Assembly (NCBI GenBank): GCA_964458265.1
Contig: CAYWIF010000001.1
Coordinates: 248,001-312,000, forward strand
Origin: JAGVSR01 sp964458265
Lineage (GTDB): Bacteria > Pseudomonadota > Alphaproteobacteria > Rhizobiales > Hyphomicrobiaceae
Direction: 5' to 3'
DNA length: 64,000 nucleotides
A program made the translations under genes and the position numbers. This document shows, piece after piece, positions 24,727-32,462 of this stretch. The notes beneath the pieces were generated by a model, which was given only the letters and a program-made list of their open reading frames with translations, did not search any database and was not told where the DNA came from. How positions within the stretch are numbered: the stretch's first letter is position 1; every line of letters begins with the position of its first letter.

Positions 24727-25986
24727 TTAAATGGCGTCGCCGCGCAAGAGGCGCGGAAGATCACCGGAGAGGCCTGCTGCTTCAGTCACGAACATCTGCT
24801 TGATGACCGGCAAGCGGTCGACGATGCCGAGACCCGCATCGCGAACGGCGCGCAGGACGGCGTCATCATAGGAAAACAGGCGATTGAGGCCATCGAAGGC
24901 GGCGGTAGAGACGGCGCTGTCGAAGCGGCGCCAGCGTTCGTAGCGGGTGAGGATTTCCGCATTGCCGATGTCGAGGCCGAGGCGCGCGGCATCGATGACC
25001 ACTTCCGCCAGGGCGGCGGCATCGCGCAGCGCAAGGTTCAGGCCCTGGCCGGCAATGGGGTGCACGCCGTGGGCGGCGTCGCCGATCAGGGCGAAGCGGT
25101 GGGCGACGTAGGATCGCGCGAGGTGCATGGACAGCGGCCAGGACTGGCGCGCGCCGGCGAGTTCGATGGCGCCGAGCCGCCCGCCGAAACGTTTCTCGAC
25201 TTCGGCCAGGAACGGCGCGTCGTCGAGAGCCAGAATCCGGCGCGCTTCGTCGCTGCGTTCGCTCCAGGTGATGCACGAGCGGTTGCCGGTGAGCGGCAGG
25301 ATGGCAAACGGGCCGGCGGGGAGGAAATGCTGGACGGCGGTTTCTTCGTGAGGGCGTTCGTGCGCCACCCAGGTGACGATACCGATCTGATCGTAGGGCC
25401 AGGTGATGATCTTGATGCCGGCTTCGTCGCGCAGCGGCGACTGGCGGCCTTCGGCGGAGACGAGAAGACGGGTTTGCAGTGCGCGGCCATCGGCTAGGGT
25501 GAGGGCGAGGCCCGCGTGTTCGCCGCCAAAGCTCGCAATGCTCGCGGGCATGAAGCGGTCGACGGACGTGCGTTCAGCGAGGCGGCCGGCCAATGCCGAC
25601 ACGATCACCGACCCGGGCACGATGAGGGTCGCCGGTTCGCCGCCGTCGATGACGTTGTCATAGGTGAGGACGACCGGGCGAACGCCGTCGTCGAGGCGGC
25701 TGTCGGTGATGTCGATGCGACGCACCGGCTGGGCGTGAGGCGCGATCGTTTGCCAGCATCCCAGGGCCGCAAGCATGTGGCGGGAGGCGGCCGAAAATGC
25801 GTAGGCGCGCACGTCGCCCGCGATCGACGGCGGGGGCCAGACGCGGTCGAGGAGGGCAACGCGCAGATCGCCGCCGCCGGCTTCGGCGAGGGCTAATGCC
25901 AACGACAGGCCGGCGGCACTCGCGCCCGAGATCACGACGTCATACTGCGAAACGCCGGAGGACAGTTCGTCTCGATTGCTTGACAC
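24727..25986 (-). CDS. UbiH/UbiF/COQ6-family FAD-dependent hydroxylase
   Basis: A 419-residue flavin monooxygenase of the ubiquinone-ring hydroxylase family. The dinucleotide fold is VVISGASAAGLSLALALAEAG, where the usual third glycine pattern is GASAAG. The FAD-ribityl motif and UbiH signature is GDAAHGVHPIAGQGLNLALRD. It probably hydroxylates an aromatic ubiquinone precursor; which carbon cannot be told. The start is GTG 25986. It is divergent from tesB across 64 bases and converges on the rhodanese gene. Confidence 0.9.
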   Translation of the reverse strand: MSSNRDELSSGVSQYDVVISGASAAGLSLALALAEAGGGDLRVALLDRVWPPPSIAGDVRAYAFSAASRHMLAALGCWQTIAPHAQPVRRIDITDSRLDDGVRPVVLTYDNVIDGGEPATLIVPGSVIVSALAGRLAERTSVDRFMPASIASFGGEHAGLALTLADGRALQTRLLVSAEGRQSPLRDEAGIKIITWPYDQIGIVTWVAHERPHEETAVQHFLPAGPFAILPLTGNRSCITWSERSDEARRILALDDAPFLAEVEKRFGGRLGAIELAGARQSWPLSMHLARSYVAHRFALIGDAAHGVHPIAGQGLNLALRDAAALAEVVIDAARLGLDIGNAEILTRYERWRRFDSAVSTAAFDGLNRLFSYDDAVLRAVRDAGLGIVDRLPVIKQMFVTEAAGLSGDLPRLLRGDAI

Positions 25987-26050
25987 GCTGCGGGACCCGT
26001 TCGCCTATGGTGATGCCGCCCCAGTCGTAGCATTCCAGACATCAGCCGTC

Positions 26051-26947
26051 ATGCCAGAGCCCTCGCCGCATCCGTCCGCCCTCCAGTCGCTGCTATCGAT
26101 CCTGGACCTCGAGACGCTCGATTTGAACCTGTTCCGGGGGCGGAGTCCGTCCGACGGGTGGCAGCGGGTGTTCGGCGGGCAGGTGCTCGGCCAGGCGCTC
26201 GTGGCGGCGTCGCGGACGGTGGAGGAAGGCCGGGTGGCGCATTCGCTGCACGGCTATTTCCTGCTCGCCGGCGATCCCAAGCACCCGCTGATTTATGAGG
26301 TGGAGCGGACGCGGGATGGCGGCAGTTTCGCGACGCGGCGGGTGAAGGCAACCCAGCACGGCCGGGTGATCTTTACCATGAGCGTGTCGTTTCACCGGCC
26401 GGAGGCGGGGTTCGAGCACGCGGCCGCCATGCCGGATGTGCCGCCACCGGAAACGCTGCCCAGTGCGCAGGAACTGATCGCGCGGTTCGTGGACAAGTTG
26501 CCCGAGAACATGCGCAGCTACTGGAGCCGCGAGCGGCCCATCGAAATGCGGCCGGTGGACGTGCGCCGCTATCTCTCCAGCGAACCGGGCGAGCCGCAGC
26601 AGGCGATCTGGATGCGGGCGGCGGGGGCGTTGCCGGACAGTCTGGCGCTGCACCAGTGCGTGCTGGCGTACGCGTCGGACTTCACGCTGCTCGACACGGC
26701 GCTGATCGCGCACGGGAAGGTGCTGTTCGATCCGGAGATCCAACTGGCGAGCCTCGATCACGCGATGTGGCTGCACCGGCCGTTCCGGGCGGACGACTGG
26801 CTGCTCTACGCCCAGGATAGCCCGAGCACGCACGCGGCGCGCGGCTTCTGCCGGGGGTCGTTTTTCGACCGGCAGGGGCGGCTGATCGCGTCGGTGGCGC
26901 AGGAGGGGCTGATCCGGCGGCGGTCGACGGCGTTCGTGGTCAAATAA
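26051..26947 (+). CDS. tesB: Acyl-CoA thioesterase II
   Basis: A 298-residue double-hotdog thioesterase that cleaves medium and long acyl-CoAs in the cytoplasm. The N-terminal half shows FGGQVLGQALVAASRTV and HSLHGYFLLAGDPKHPLIYEVERTRDGGSF. The C-terminal half contains LAYASDFTLLDTALIAHG and SLDHAMWLHRPFRADDWLLY, with the Asp/Thr/Gln active-site positions plausible. The ATG at 26051 is chosen; the frame is open 25 codons upstream, overlapping the UbiH gene. It stands alone. Confidence 0.93.
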   Translation: MPEPSPHPSALQSLLSILDLETLDLNLFRGRSPSDGWQRVFGGQVLGQALVAASRTVEEGRVAHSLHGYFLLAGDPKHPLIYEVERTRDGGSFATRRVKATQHGRVIFTMSVSFHRPEAGFEHAAAMPDVPPPETLPSAQELIARFVDKLPENMRSYWSRERPIEMRPVDVRRYLSSEPGEPQQAIWMRAAGALPDSLALHQCVLAYASDFTLLDTALIAHGKVLFDPEIQLASLDHAMWLHRPFRADDWLLYAQDSPSTHAARGFCRGSFFDRQGRLIASVAQEGLIRRRSTAFVVK

Positions 26948-27068
26948 TAGGCTGATCGTTTTTTGTGCATAAATATTGTGCGTTGACGGGTGGGCCGCGG
27001 TGCAGCGATCGCCGCCTGCACAAGATTAAGTCACACGTTATCAGAGAGTTATCGTCCGGCCCGTGATT

Positions 27069-27084
27069 TGGCACAGGACTTGAC
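27069..27084 (+). promoter_or_regulatory. Sigma-54-like promoter of glnK-amtB
   Basis: TGGCAC-N5-TTGA matches the -24/-12 sigma-54 consensus with one change in the -12 element (TTGA for TTGC). It lies 105 bases upstream of the glnK ATG, fitting NtrC-controlled nitrogen regulation. The direct repeat TTGTGC-N7-TTGTGC further upstream (about 26963-26981) may mark an activator site. Confidence 0.6.
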
Positions 27085-27188
27085 TCTCCTATCCCTGGCT
27101 TACGGGTCTTAGCGGCCCGGACGCATATGCGGCCGTGCGCGAGTTGAAGCGGGCGGTGGACGCTCAGGACCTAAAAGGGGGTGCTCAG

Positions 27189-27527
27189 ATGAAGCTCATC
27201 ACTGCGATTATCAAACCATTCAAGCTCGAGGAGGTCCGCGCGGCGCTGACCGAGCTTGGCCTGCAGGGCATGACCGTGACCGAGGTCAAAGGTTACGGCC
27301 GCCAGAAGGGCCACACGGAAATCTACCGCGGCGCGGAATACGCGGTGAGTTTCCTGCCGAAGGTGAAGATCGAGACCGTGGTTCCGTCCGCTCTGGCCGC
27401 AAAGGCCGTCGAAGCAATCACGAAAGCCGCCAAGACCGGTCAAATCGGCGACGGCAAGATTTTCGTCTCGCCCATCGAAAACACGGTTCGCATCCGCACC
27501 GGCGAGGCGGACGACGAAGCGCTCTGA
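27189..27527 (+). CDS. glnK: PII nitrogen regulatory protein GlnK
   Basis: A 112-residue trimeric PII sensor of 2-oxoglutarate and ATP/ADP. MKLITAIIKPFKLEEVR opens the fold. The T-loop GHTEIYRGAEYAV includes Tyr51, the uridylylation target. The C-loop region is DGKIFVSPIENTVRIRTGE. The ATG at 27189 is preceded by a strong GGGGG ribosome site. It is 52 bases upstream of amtB, the partner whose ammonium conduction it blocks. Confidence 0.97.
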   Translation: MKLITAIIKPFKLEEVRAALTELGLQGMTVTEVKGYGRQKGHTEIYRGAEYAVSFLPKVKIETVVPSALAAKAVEAITKAAKTGQIGDGKIFVSPIENTVRIRTGEADDEAL

Positions 27528-27579
27528 CCTCACCTTCCATCCTCACACCCATACCATCCAGAAACTGGGGAGTTACCAA

Positions 27580-29061
27580 ATGAAGCTTGCTCTACCTAGC
27601 TGCACCGGACGCCTTGCAGGCGCCGCGGCAGCGCTTGCCATGATGGCGCTGCCTGCGCTTGCGCAGGACGCGGCGCCGCCGACGCCCGACAAGGGCGACA
27701 TCGCGTTCATGTATGTCGCGACAATCCTCGTGCTGCTGATGACCGTCCCGGGCTTGGCCCTTTTCTACGGCGGCCTCGTCAGAACGAAGAACATGCTCTC
27801 CATGTGCATGCAGGTCTTCGCCACCATGTGCCTCGTCATGCTGCTGTGGGTGACCTACGGCTACTCGATGGCGTTCACCAACGGCGGCGCGCTGAACGAC
27901 TTCGTCGGCGGCTTCGGCAAGGCCTTCCTCTCAGGTGTCGACTCTACGACGCTGGCCGCCACGTTCTCGAACGGCGTCTATATTCCCGAGTACCTGTACA
28001 TCATCTTCCAGATGACGTTCGCGGCCATCACGCCGGCCCTGATCCTCGGCGCGGTTGCCGAGCGCATCAAGTTCTCGGCCGTCATGCTGTTCATGGCGCT
28101 GTGGGTGACGTTCATCTACTTCCCGATGGCCCACATGGTCTGGTACTGGGGCGGCCCGGATACGTTCGGCAACGCCGCCAAGGCCGTCGCCGCCGCAGCG
28201 GAAGGCGAAGCCAAGGTCGCGGCCCAAGCCACGCTCGACAGCGCGCTGGCGGATGCCGGCCTCATCTTCAAGTGGGGCGCGCTCGACTTTGCCGGCGGCA
28301 CCGTGGTGCACATCAATGCCGGTATCGCGGGTCTCGTCGCCTGCATCGTGCTCGGCAAGCGCATCGGCTACGGCAAAGAGGCCATGCCGCCACACTCGCT
28401 CGTCATGTGCATGATCGGCGCAGCGCTCCTGTGGGTCGGCTGGTTCGGCTTCAACGTCGGTTCGAACCTCGAATCCAACGCCTGGATCGGCGTCGTCGCG
28501 ATCAACACGTTCGTCGCTACGGCCGCCGCCGCCCTCTCGTGGATGGTGGTCGAATGGCTGGCCAAGGGTAAGCCGTCGCTGCTCGGCCTCGTGTCGGGCG
28601 TGATCGCGGGTCTCGTGGCCATCACCCCGGCCTGCGGCTTCGCGGGCGTGTTCGGCTCGATCATCCTCGGTCTCGTCGCCGGCATCGTGTGCTTCATCTT
28701 CTGCTCGGCTGTGAAGCATGCCTTCGGCTACGACGACAGCCTGGACGTGTTCGGCATCCACGGCGTCGGCGGCATCGTCGGCGCGTTGGCCACGGGCCTC
28801 CTCGTCAACCCCGACTTCGGCGGCTCGGGCATCCCCGACTACCTCTCGAAGCCGGGTGAGCTGACCACGGCTCCCTACGACATGATGTTCCAGCTTACCG
28901 CTCAAGCGAAGGCAGTCGGCTTCACGATCCTGTTCTCGGGTCTAGGAACGCTCATCATCCTTCTGCTGGTGAAGCTCGTCGTCGGGCTGCGTCCGTCGGA
29001 AGAGAAGGAGCGCGAAGGCCTCGACATCACGGATCACGGCGAACGCGCCTACAACTACTAA
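27580..29061 (+). CDS. amtB: Ammonium transporter AmtB
   Basis: A 493-residue trimeric channel for ammonium. A cleavable signal (MKLALPSCTGRLAGAAAALAMMALPALAQD) precedes eleven membrane helices. The pore twin histidines lie in GGTVVHINAGIAGL and DVFGIHGVGGIVGALATG. A roughly 30-residue insert (EGEAKVAAQATLDSALADAG) sits between two helices. It shares the glnK operon and probable sigma-54 control. A second Amt homologue of a different type is encoded at 36924-38153. Confidence 0.97.
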   Translation: MKLALPSCTGRLAGAAAALAMMALPALAQDAAPPTPDKGDIAFMYVATILVLLMTVPGLALFYGGLVRTKNMLSMCMQVFATMCLVMLLWVTYGYSMAFTNGGALNDFVGGFGKAFLSGVDSTTLAATFSNGVYIPEYLYIIFQMTFAAITPALILGAVAERIKFSAVMLFMALWVTFIYFPMAHMVWYWGGPDTFGNAAKAVAAAAEGEAKVAAQATLDSALADAGLIFKWGALDFAGGTVVHINAGIAGLVACIVLGKRIGYGKEAMPPHSLVMCMIGAALLWVGWFGFNVGSNLESNAWIGVVAINTFVATAAAALSWMVVEWLAKGKPSLLGLVSGVIAGLVAITPACGFAGVFGSIILGLVAGIVCFIFCSAVKHAFGYDDSLDVFGIHGVGGIVGALATGLLVNPDFGGSGIPDYLSKPGELTTAPYDMMFQLTAQAKAVGFTILFSGLGTLIILLLVKLVVGLRPSEEKEREGLDITDHGERAYNY

Positions 29062-29149
29062 GCGTGACAGCGGCCCGCGGGCAGATGCTCGCGGGCCGGC
29101 CATTCACATTTCTCCCGGGCACGGACTTCCCCTAGACGTGCTCCTCCCT

Positions 29150-29187
29150 GGCTCCGGTCGCTTTAAGCGTTCCGGAGCCATTTTTTT
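29150..29187 (+). terminator. Terminator after glnK-amtB
   Basis: GGCTCCGG (29150-29157) pairs with CCGGAGCC (29172-29179). The loop contains a further perfect CGCTT/AAGCG arm, and seven T follow. A second GC-rich hairpin lies at 29071-29098 without a T-run. Confidence 0.9.
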
Positions 29188-29196
29188 GCGGGCTTT

Positions 29197-29730
29197 TCAG
29201 ACGGTGTGGAGGCGCGCGCCACGGCGCAGGGCTGAGAGGACGCGCAAGAGGTCGGGGCGGCGGAGCGCGATGCAGCCCTCGGTTGGTTCGAAGCCGGGCC
29301 GGGCGACATGCATGAAGATGGCGCTGCCGCGACCGCGAATTCGCGGGCGGCGGTTGCAGTCAAGGACAACGACGACGTCGTACAGTCCGTCCGCTCGCCA
29401 CATGGCCTCAGCCGAGGCGGGATACGGGTGGCGAACGCGGCGGTTGTAGTTGCGGTCTCCGGGTGCATCGCACCAGCCGTCGCGAGGTGAGATCGCTTTT
29501 AATGGCAACCCGGTGCGCGGGCGTGGGCAGCGATCGGGCCGGTAGAACACCCCTTCCAGCCGGAAATCACCCAGCGGGGTTGCCCCATCCCCTTCGCGCT
29601 TCAAGGCCTTGCGGCCAGATTTACCCAGCGCACACGGGAGGGTGCGGCCGGCGGCCAGCAACACGCCGCGCCGCGAGGCGCGGGACAGGGCTCTCACAAA
29701 CAGTTGACCTCGCGGCTCGTTTCTCATCAT
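29197..29730 (-). CDS. L,D-transpeptidase (YkuD domain)
   Basis: A compact 177-residue catalytic domain. The signature includes H141 (FMHVARPG) and Cys153 in TEGCIALRRPDL, the nucleophile that forms 3-3 peptidoglycan cross-links or attaches proteins to the wall. No convincing signal peptide is visible at the chosen start; the N-terminus is basic, so export is uncertain. The ATG at 29730 is supported by AGGA directly upstream. It converges on amtB and is divergent from a response regulator gene. Confidence 0.86.
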   Translation of the reverse strand: MMRNEPRGQLFVRALSRASRRGVLLAAGRTLPCALGKSGRKALKREGDGATPLGDFRLEGVFYRPDRCPRPRTGLPLKAISPRDGWCDAPGDRNYNRRVRHPYPASAEAMWRADGLYDVVVVLDCNRRPRIRGRGSAIFMHVARPGFEPTEGCIALRRPDLLRVLSALRRGARLHTV

Positions 29731-29888
29731 TTTCCTGTCCGGGATAACCTGACAACGCTCGCCCCACCAAATCCGTCGTGACCGTCGTGTCAACTTCCGG
29801 AACCGGCGCCGGGGGAACGATGTCCGGCCCTGCCATCGATGTGTTCCGCCGCCCTGGTGGATCCGTGCTGACCCAAGAGGATGCCCGA

Positions 29889-30572
29889 ATGACCGCACGC
29901 CGAATCCTGCTCGTCGACGACGACGAGGATCTGCGCGGCTCCCTTAAGGATCAACTGTCGCTGTACGACGAGTTCGATGTCTTCGACGCCAATACGGCAA
30001 CGAAGGGCATGGAACGTGCGCGGGCGGAGCAGCCGGACATTCTCGTGTTCGACGTGAACCTGCCGGACATGGACGGCCGCGAGGCGGTGAAACAACTCCG
30101 CAAGGCCGGCTTCAAGCCGCCGATCATCATGCTGACCGCAAACGATTCAGATGCCGACCAGATTCTTGGTCTCGATTCGGGTGCCAACGATTACGTCACC
30201 AAGCCGTTCAAGTTCGCGGTGCTGCTGGCCCGCATCCGCGCGCAACTCCGGCAGCACGAACAAAGCGAAGATGCGGTGTTCCAGATCGGGCACTACACGT
30301 TCAAGCCGGCAGCGAAACTTTTGCTCGACGAGAAGGGCGGCAAGGTGCGGTTGACCGAGAAGGAAACGTCGATCCTGAAGTTTCTGTACCGGGCGGGCGA
30401 CAAGGTCGTGCCGCGCGACACGCTGTTGCTGGAAGTGTGGGGCTATAACGCCGGCGTGACGACACATACGCTCGAAACGCACATCTACCGTCTGCGGCAG
30501 AAGATCGAGAAAGACCCGTCGAACGCTGAGATTTTGATCACCGAGAGCGGCGGCTACCGGCTCGCGCCTTGA
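29889..30572 (+). CDS. OmpR/PhoB-family response regulator
   Basis: A 227-residue regulator. The receiver shows LLVDDDEDLR, phospho-acceptor D55 in LVFDVNLPDMDG, MLTAND and the lysine of YVTKPFKF. The winged helix begins near KVRLTEKETSILKFLYRAGDKVV and ends RLRQKIEKDPSNAEILITESGGYRL. No kinase is adjacent. The sequence is reminiscent of CenR-type essential envelope regulators, but this is not established. The ATG at 29889 is chosen inside a longer open frame. A cyclic-nucleotide-binding protein follows. Confidence 0.9.
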   Translation: MTARRILLVDDDEDLRGSLKDQLSLYDEFDVFDANTATKGMERARAEQPDILVFDVNLPDMDGREAVKQLRKAGFKPPIIMLTANDSDADQILGLDSGANDYVTKPFKFAVLLARIRAQLRQHEQSEDAVFQIGHYTFKPAAKLLLDEKGGKVRLTEKETSILKFLYRAGDKVVPRDTLLLEVWGYNAGVTTHTLETHIYRLRQKIEKDPSNAEILITESGGYRLAP

Positions 30573-30704
30573 CGCGATTTGTCAACCGGCTGTCCCCAGG
30601 GTCATCCACAGGACCCTGGACCGGGACAATCGAATCATTCGACCGTACCGCCATGAAACTTGGCAAGCCCGCTGCGGGACTTGCAGCGCGCCGAAAGTGC
30701 GGAC

Positions 30705-31223
30705 ATGGCCATCGATACGTTCGTCAAGCCGATGTTGAAGCTGGAGATCTTTCAAGGTCTGAGGCCGCTTCAGATCACGGAAATCGCGCGGCGCGCCTAT
30801 CGCGTGGTGTACAAGCCGGGCGATATCATCATGCGCGAGGATGACGAAGGCGATGCGGCGGTCGTCATCGTTTCAGGCGAAGCCGTTCGCATCTCCGGCC
30901 CGGCGATGTCCGAACCAGCCGAGGCGGTGCCGCCTGGAGCCATGCTCGGCGAAATGGCCATGTTGATTGAAACGCGGCATTCCTCGACGATCATAGCGCG
31001 AACGCACGTGCGGGCGCTGCGGATTGCACGCGAAGATTTGCAGGCGCAGATGGCCGAAGATTCCGCACTCGCAGATCACTTCGTGCAAAGGATCACAGCG
31101 AGACTATCGGCGGTGCTCGATTCCTTGAAGGCGATCGATGCAATGGTGGCGGACGATGCAGGCGTTGCATCGGCAGCACGACACAGCGGCGGCCGAGCTT
31201 CCCTGCACGCTCACGTCCACTAG
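30705..31223 (+). CDS. Cyclic-nucleotide-binding domain protein without DNA-binding domain
   Basis: A 172-residue protein with a CAP-like cNMP-binding barrel: YKPGDIIMREDDEGDAAVVIVSGEAVRI followed by PGAMLGEMAMLIETRHSSTIIARTHVRALRI. The GEMA-(x)-x-R phosphate-binding cassette is partly degenerate. No helix-turn-helix follows, so it is not a transcription factor of Crp type; it may be a partner or sensor subunit. The ATG at 30705 is chosen with modest confidence over a TTG at 30660. Confidence 0.78.
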   Translation: MAIDTFVKPMLKLEIFQGLRPLQITEIARRAYRVVYKPGDIIMREDDEGDAAVVIVSGEAVRISGPAMSEPAEAVPPGAMLGEMAMLIETRHSSTIIARTHVRALRIAREDLQAQMAEDSALADHFVQRITARLSAVLDSLKAIDAMVADDAGVASAARHSGGRASLHAHVH

Positions 31224-31249
31224 CTGATGCGTCAAAAGTTTCCTGAAAA

Positions 31250-31287
31250 GAAAAGCGCCCAACTCCGGGGGGCGAAGTTGGGCGCTT
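31250..31287 (-). terminator. Rho-independent terminator on the minus strand
   Basis: A perfect 12-bp stem (31253-31264 with 31276-31287, 11-base loop) is followed on the minus strand by TTTTCTTTTC. It ends the candidate small RNA or, by read-through, lolA. Confidence 0.8.
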
Positions 31288-31386
31288 GCGCTCTCGCGCT
31301 AGGCACCGGGAGGGAAGCCGATGCCTCAGGCGTGTCACCGGGTAGACGGGGGGGAGCTACCAATGAAGGGTGACACGGCCTGTCTG
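31250..31386 (-). ncRNA. Candidate small RNA with three C-rich hairpin loops
   Basis: On the minus strand a possible promoter (-35 TTGAAA, 31419-31414; weak -10 TAACTA, 31397-31392) is followed by three stacked hairpins. The first pairs 31369-31376 with 31332-31339 (8 bp perfect) and contains a 5-bp inner stem with a C7 loop. The second pairs 31318-31326 with 31301-31309 with loop CUUCCCUC. The third is a perfect 12-bp stem with a C6 loop and a T-rich tail, i.e. a terminator. No open frame explains this. It resembles anti-Shine-Dalgarno alphaproteobacterial sRNAs in layout. Confidence 0.5.
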
Positions 31387-31436
31387 TGATCTAGTTAAGC
31401 GCAGGTTGGCCATTTTCAATAGGCCTTCTGGTGCCC

Positions 31437-31454
31437 GATCACGAAAACGTGATC
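31437..31454. promoter_or_regulatory. Perfect GATCACG-N4-CGTGATC palindrome
   Basis: A 7-bp dyad with an AAAA spacer lies just upstream of the proposed small-RNA promoter and 69 bases downstream of the lolA stop. It looks like a dimeric regulator site; the binding protein is unknown. Confidence 0.45.
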
Positions 31455-31522
31455 AATATTTCACTACTTATCCCCAGCCCGGACTTGCCCGGTACTGATC
31501 GGCCACAGCGAATAAACACCGT

Positions 31523-32305
31523 TCAGTGCGGCATCTGAAGTGGGTTGTTGTTGACACCCTTGATCTCGAAGGCGGCGGGATCGAGTTTCTCGTCCCTCTT
31601 TATATCGGCAATCTCAACCCGCGTTTCGACGCCCTGGGCGTCGGTCGTTACCCATTCCTTCAGTTCCACCGAAGGCTTGGTCGACAGGTAAACCTTGATG
31701 CGGCCCGGCGTGTCCGGGCTTTTATCCTGCAGCGCCACAACCATAAGGTCTTCGGCCTGCTGCACTTCCATGATCTTGGCGTCGCGGGCGAGGTCCACAT
31801 CCTTGCGCAGTAGCAGCCGGAACGGCGTCTGGTCGAGTTGCACGCGGTCTTCGTTACGCAAATCGAGGTCCTGGATGGCAAGCTCTTGGCCATTCGAAAT
31901 AATGATCTGCTTGGAGGGGAGCGCATAATCGAAGCGGAATTTGCCGGGCCGCAGCATCGAAAATTTGCCCTTCATCTTTTTCTGATCCGACGTCGTCTGG
32001 ACGAAGCTGCCCTTCAACGTATTGACGCCGTTGAAATAGTCGCTGACGGACTTCACGACCTTCAATTGCGCTTCGTCGAGCGTGATGCCCTGATTTCCAG
32101 AAGAGACTTCGGCACTCCACGCGGTTCCGGCCGCCGCCGGTGTTGCCGCGGCAGGCGTGGGCGCGGATGACGCGGCGGGTGACGCGGGTGACGCCGCAGG
32201 GGGCGCGGCCGGGGCGGGCTTGGCATCCTCAGCGCCAGCGGACGCGGCAAACGCGAGGGACGCCATCACGAGCAAGCCCAAGCCCGATGACTTCGCAATC
32301 GACAT
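31523..32305 (-). CDS. lolA: Outer-membrane lipoprotein carrier protein LolA
   Basis: A periplasmic chaperone that ferries lipoproteins from LolCDE to the outer membrane. A signal peptide (MSIAKSSGLGLLVMASLAFAASAGA) is followed by an unusual Ala/Pro-rich linker of about 45 residues before the domain. The LolA core includes YFNGVNTLKGSFVQTTSDQKKMKGKFSMLRPGKFRFDY. The ATG at 32305 has an AGGAAG ribosome site. It lies 157 bases downstream of ftsK on the same strand, a conserved alphaproteobacterial arrangement. Confidence 0.93.
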   Translation of the reverse strand: MSIAKSSGLGLLVMASLAFAASAGAEDAKPAPAAPPAASPASPAASSAPTPAAATPAAAGTAWSAEVSSGNQGITLDEAQLKVVKSVSDYFNGVNTLKGSFVQTTSDQKKMKGKFSMLRPGKFRFDYALPSKQIIISNGQELAIQDLDLRNEDRVQLDQTPFRLLLRKDVDLARDAKIMEVQQAEDLMVVALQDKSPDTPGRIKVYLSTKPSVELKEWVTTDAQGVETRVEIADIKRDEKLDPAAFEIKGVNNNPLQMPH

Positions 32306-32462
32306 GCTTCCTATCCCCCATTCGTCCGATCGCCAGCGTTGTGCAACGTCTGAGCGAATGTCGGAACAATGCGACGAACTGAGGGCCATTCCCTCACTTC
32401 CAGGGCGATAAGTAGCGAGTTTGAGAGGCACCGCAACGGGGCAGGCTGGCGCGGTGCGCGGG

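Noticed and set aside
27931..28905. A 324-codon open frame opposite amtB
   Set aside because: Its composition (Asp/Glu/His/Arg-rich) is the reverse complement of membrane-helix codons. AmtB on the plus strand is unmistakable.
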